Source: Kiritimatiellia bacterium
GTDB taxonomy: Bacteria; Verrucomicrobiota; Kiritimatiellia; B70-G9
Length of the DNA: 24,149 nt
Direction of reading: 5' to 3'
NCBI GenBank assembly: GCA_012961745.1
Contig: DTYT01000324.1
Location: forward strand, 1-24,149
The notes under the pieces were generated by a model. The model saw only the letters and a program-made list of their open reading frames with translations, did no database searches and was not told where the DNA came from. The position numbers and the translations under genes were made by a program. Positions 23,261 through 24,149 of this stretch are shown piece after piece (the stretch's first letter is position 1; the number at the start of each line of letters is the position of its first letter).

Positions 23261-24149
23261 TCATTGCGGCCTGGCCGGGGCTCCGCCGGCCGCCGCAGTC
23301 GAGGGAGCCCGGCGCCAAAGAATGGCGGGATATTCGCGCTGGGGGGAAAGCTTGGTGACAATGCGGTACCCTGCCCTGTGCAGGATGGTTTCGGCGTGGG
23401 TTTCCACAAAGGACATGACATAGAGGGGCGCATGCGCCCCGGCGACCCTGCGGGGCGAGACCGGGGAGCAGGATCGGCGTACATAGAAGAGGAAGCCTTC
23501 GCAGTGCCCGATTAACCATTCGTCCCGAGGTCTCAGCTTCAGATAGTAAAGCGGGTGGCGCCCGATGATGCGGTTGATACGTTGGTTGTCCGCTACCTGC
23601 CGAGCGCTGTCGGTGTGGGTGTAGGCGTACCAGCCGTAAGTACACAACATGCTCGCTGCCGCGACCGTGACTAGGGCCGCGGGGACATAGCGGCCCGTCC
23701 CTTGCAGGCGGCGGATGAGGAGGGATGCGCCGGATGCCAGAAGGAATATGCCGGCCGCAAGCGGCGCACCTACGCGGGAGAAATCGCCGGCACGGAGAAT
23801 TCCAGCGGCTTCCAGTTGGGGGGTAAACGTTGTTGCCAGGCAGATGACAAACGCCGCAACGAAGACCAACCATGGATTACAGGCGAGCGGCCGGCGGCTC
23901 CGACCTCGCAATCGATCGTGGTTATCCTGCCATGTCGCGGCGGCGGATGCGATGGCAATGGCCAAAGGTGCCACGGCTGGCAGGATGTAGCGCTGTTGCT
24001 TGGAAGAGGAAAAGGAGATCCACCACCATCAGGGTCCAGAACCAGAGCCACGCAGGACTCCTCATCGGCGCCCCAGGGGTAGCTCGGTCAGGGGGACGGG
24101 AAATCAATGCAGCTAGGGACCAGGTTGTCCAGGGGAAGACCAGCCCGAA
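23261..24149 (-). CDS. ArnT/PMT-like membrane glycosyltransferase, 3' part, one apparent frameshift, runs off the window
   Basis: C-terminal part of a polytopic GT-C glycosyltransferase of the ArnT/PMT (GT39/GT83) type, which moves a sugar from a polyprenyl-phosphate carrier onto lipid A, protein or another acceptor on the outer face of the inner membrane. From the window edge one frame reads FGLVFPWTTWSLAALI...SPAWLWFWTLMVV (24149-24021). The next reads ISFSSSKQQRYILPAVAPLA and continues 252 codons to TGA 23261-23263. FxSSSKxxRYxLPxxxPLA is a hallmark of the family and continues the first frame exactly if one G (about 24020, inside GGTGGTGG on the coding strand) is removed. Without that repair, only GTG 23974 onward (237 aa) is open. 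Further hydrophobic segments and a soluble tail (DEWLIGHCEGFLFYVRR) follow. This is a true mutation or a sequencing error. Confidence 0.75.

Noticed and set aside
1..24149. CRISPR arrays, insertion sequences or attachment sites
   Set aside because: No regularly spaced repeats, transposase or integrase motifs, or terminal inverted repeats were seen. The tRNA-Leu 3' end has no repeated copy nearby.

Overview
The window reads as a GC-rich chromosomal segment from a Gram-negative bacterium. The outer membrane is implied by LpxA, a secretin and a SurA/PpiC lipoprotein. The modular secreted glycosidase, with thrombospondin-3 calcium loops and a C-terminal 'YTLQS...YYRLKV' tail, resembles large exoproteins of the Verrucomicrobiota/Kiritimatiellota (PVC) group. 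That placement is inference from protein style; there is no rRNA or marker gene here to prove it.

Layout, left to right. (1) A 1,904-residue secreted GH30 glycosidase fills about 150-5864 on the minus strand. (2) A 0.58-kb divergent intergenic region follows, holding a LacI-type palindrome and a perfect 22-bp palindrome. (3) A plus-strand pair encodes a YfhO-like polytopic membrane protein and a GT2 glycosyltransferase, with stop and start overlapping. (4) A convergent minus-strand AMP-forming acyl-CoA synthetase-like gene lacks the usual P-loop lysine. (5) A tRNA-Leu(CAG) lies on the plus strand. (6) A minus-strand pair encodes a D-2-hydroxyacid dehydrogenase and, downstream, a PpiC/SurA-type lipoprotein foldase. 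(7) A near-consensus promoter drives a three-gene plus-strand operon for a MotA/TolQ/ExbB-type motor protein with a long coiled-coil tail and two different single-pass ExbD-like partners. (8) A tightly packed plus-strand operon follows: fabZ, lpxA, secretin, GspE-type ATPase, GspF-type platform protein. It combines lipid A/fatty acid synthesis with a type II secretion/type IV pilus-like core. (9) The right edge holds the 3' part of an ArnT/PMT-like glycosyltransferase on the minus strand, carrying one apparent frameshift.

The theme is the cell envelope: lipid A initiation (FabZ, LpxA), outer-membrane folding (PpiC), export (secretin, E, F), glycan transfer (GT2, YfhO-like, ArnT-like), a proton-driven inner-membrane motor and an exported polysaccharide hydrolase. 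The most noteworthy points are the three-gene ExbB/ExbD-like motor in which only one of the two D-type partners keeps the membrane aspartate; the tandem repeats embedded in the likely fabZ promoter; and the fusion of lipid A and secretion genes into one operon. No CRISPR array, insertion sequence, phage gene or defence system was recognised.
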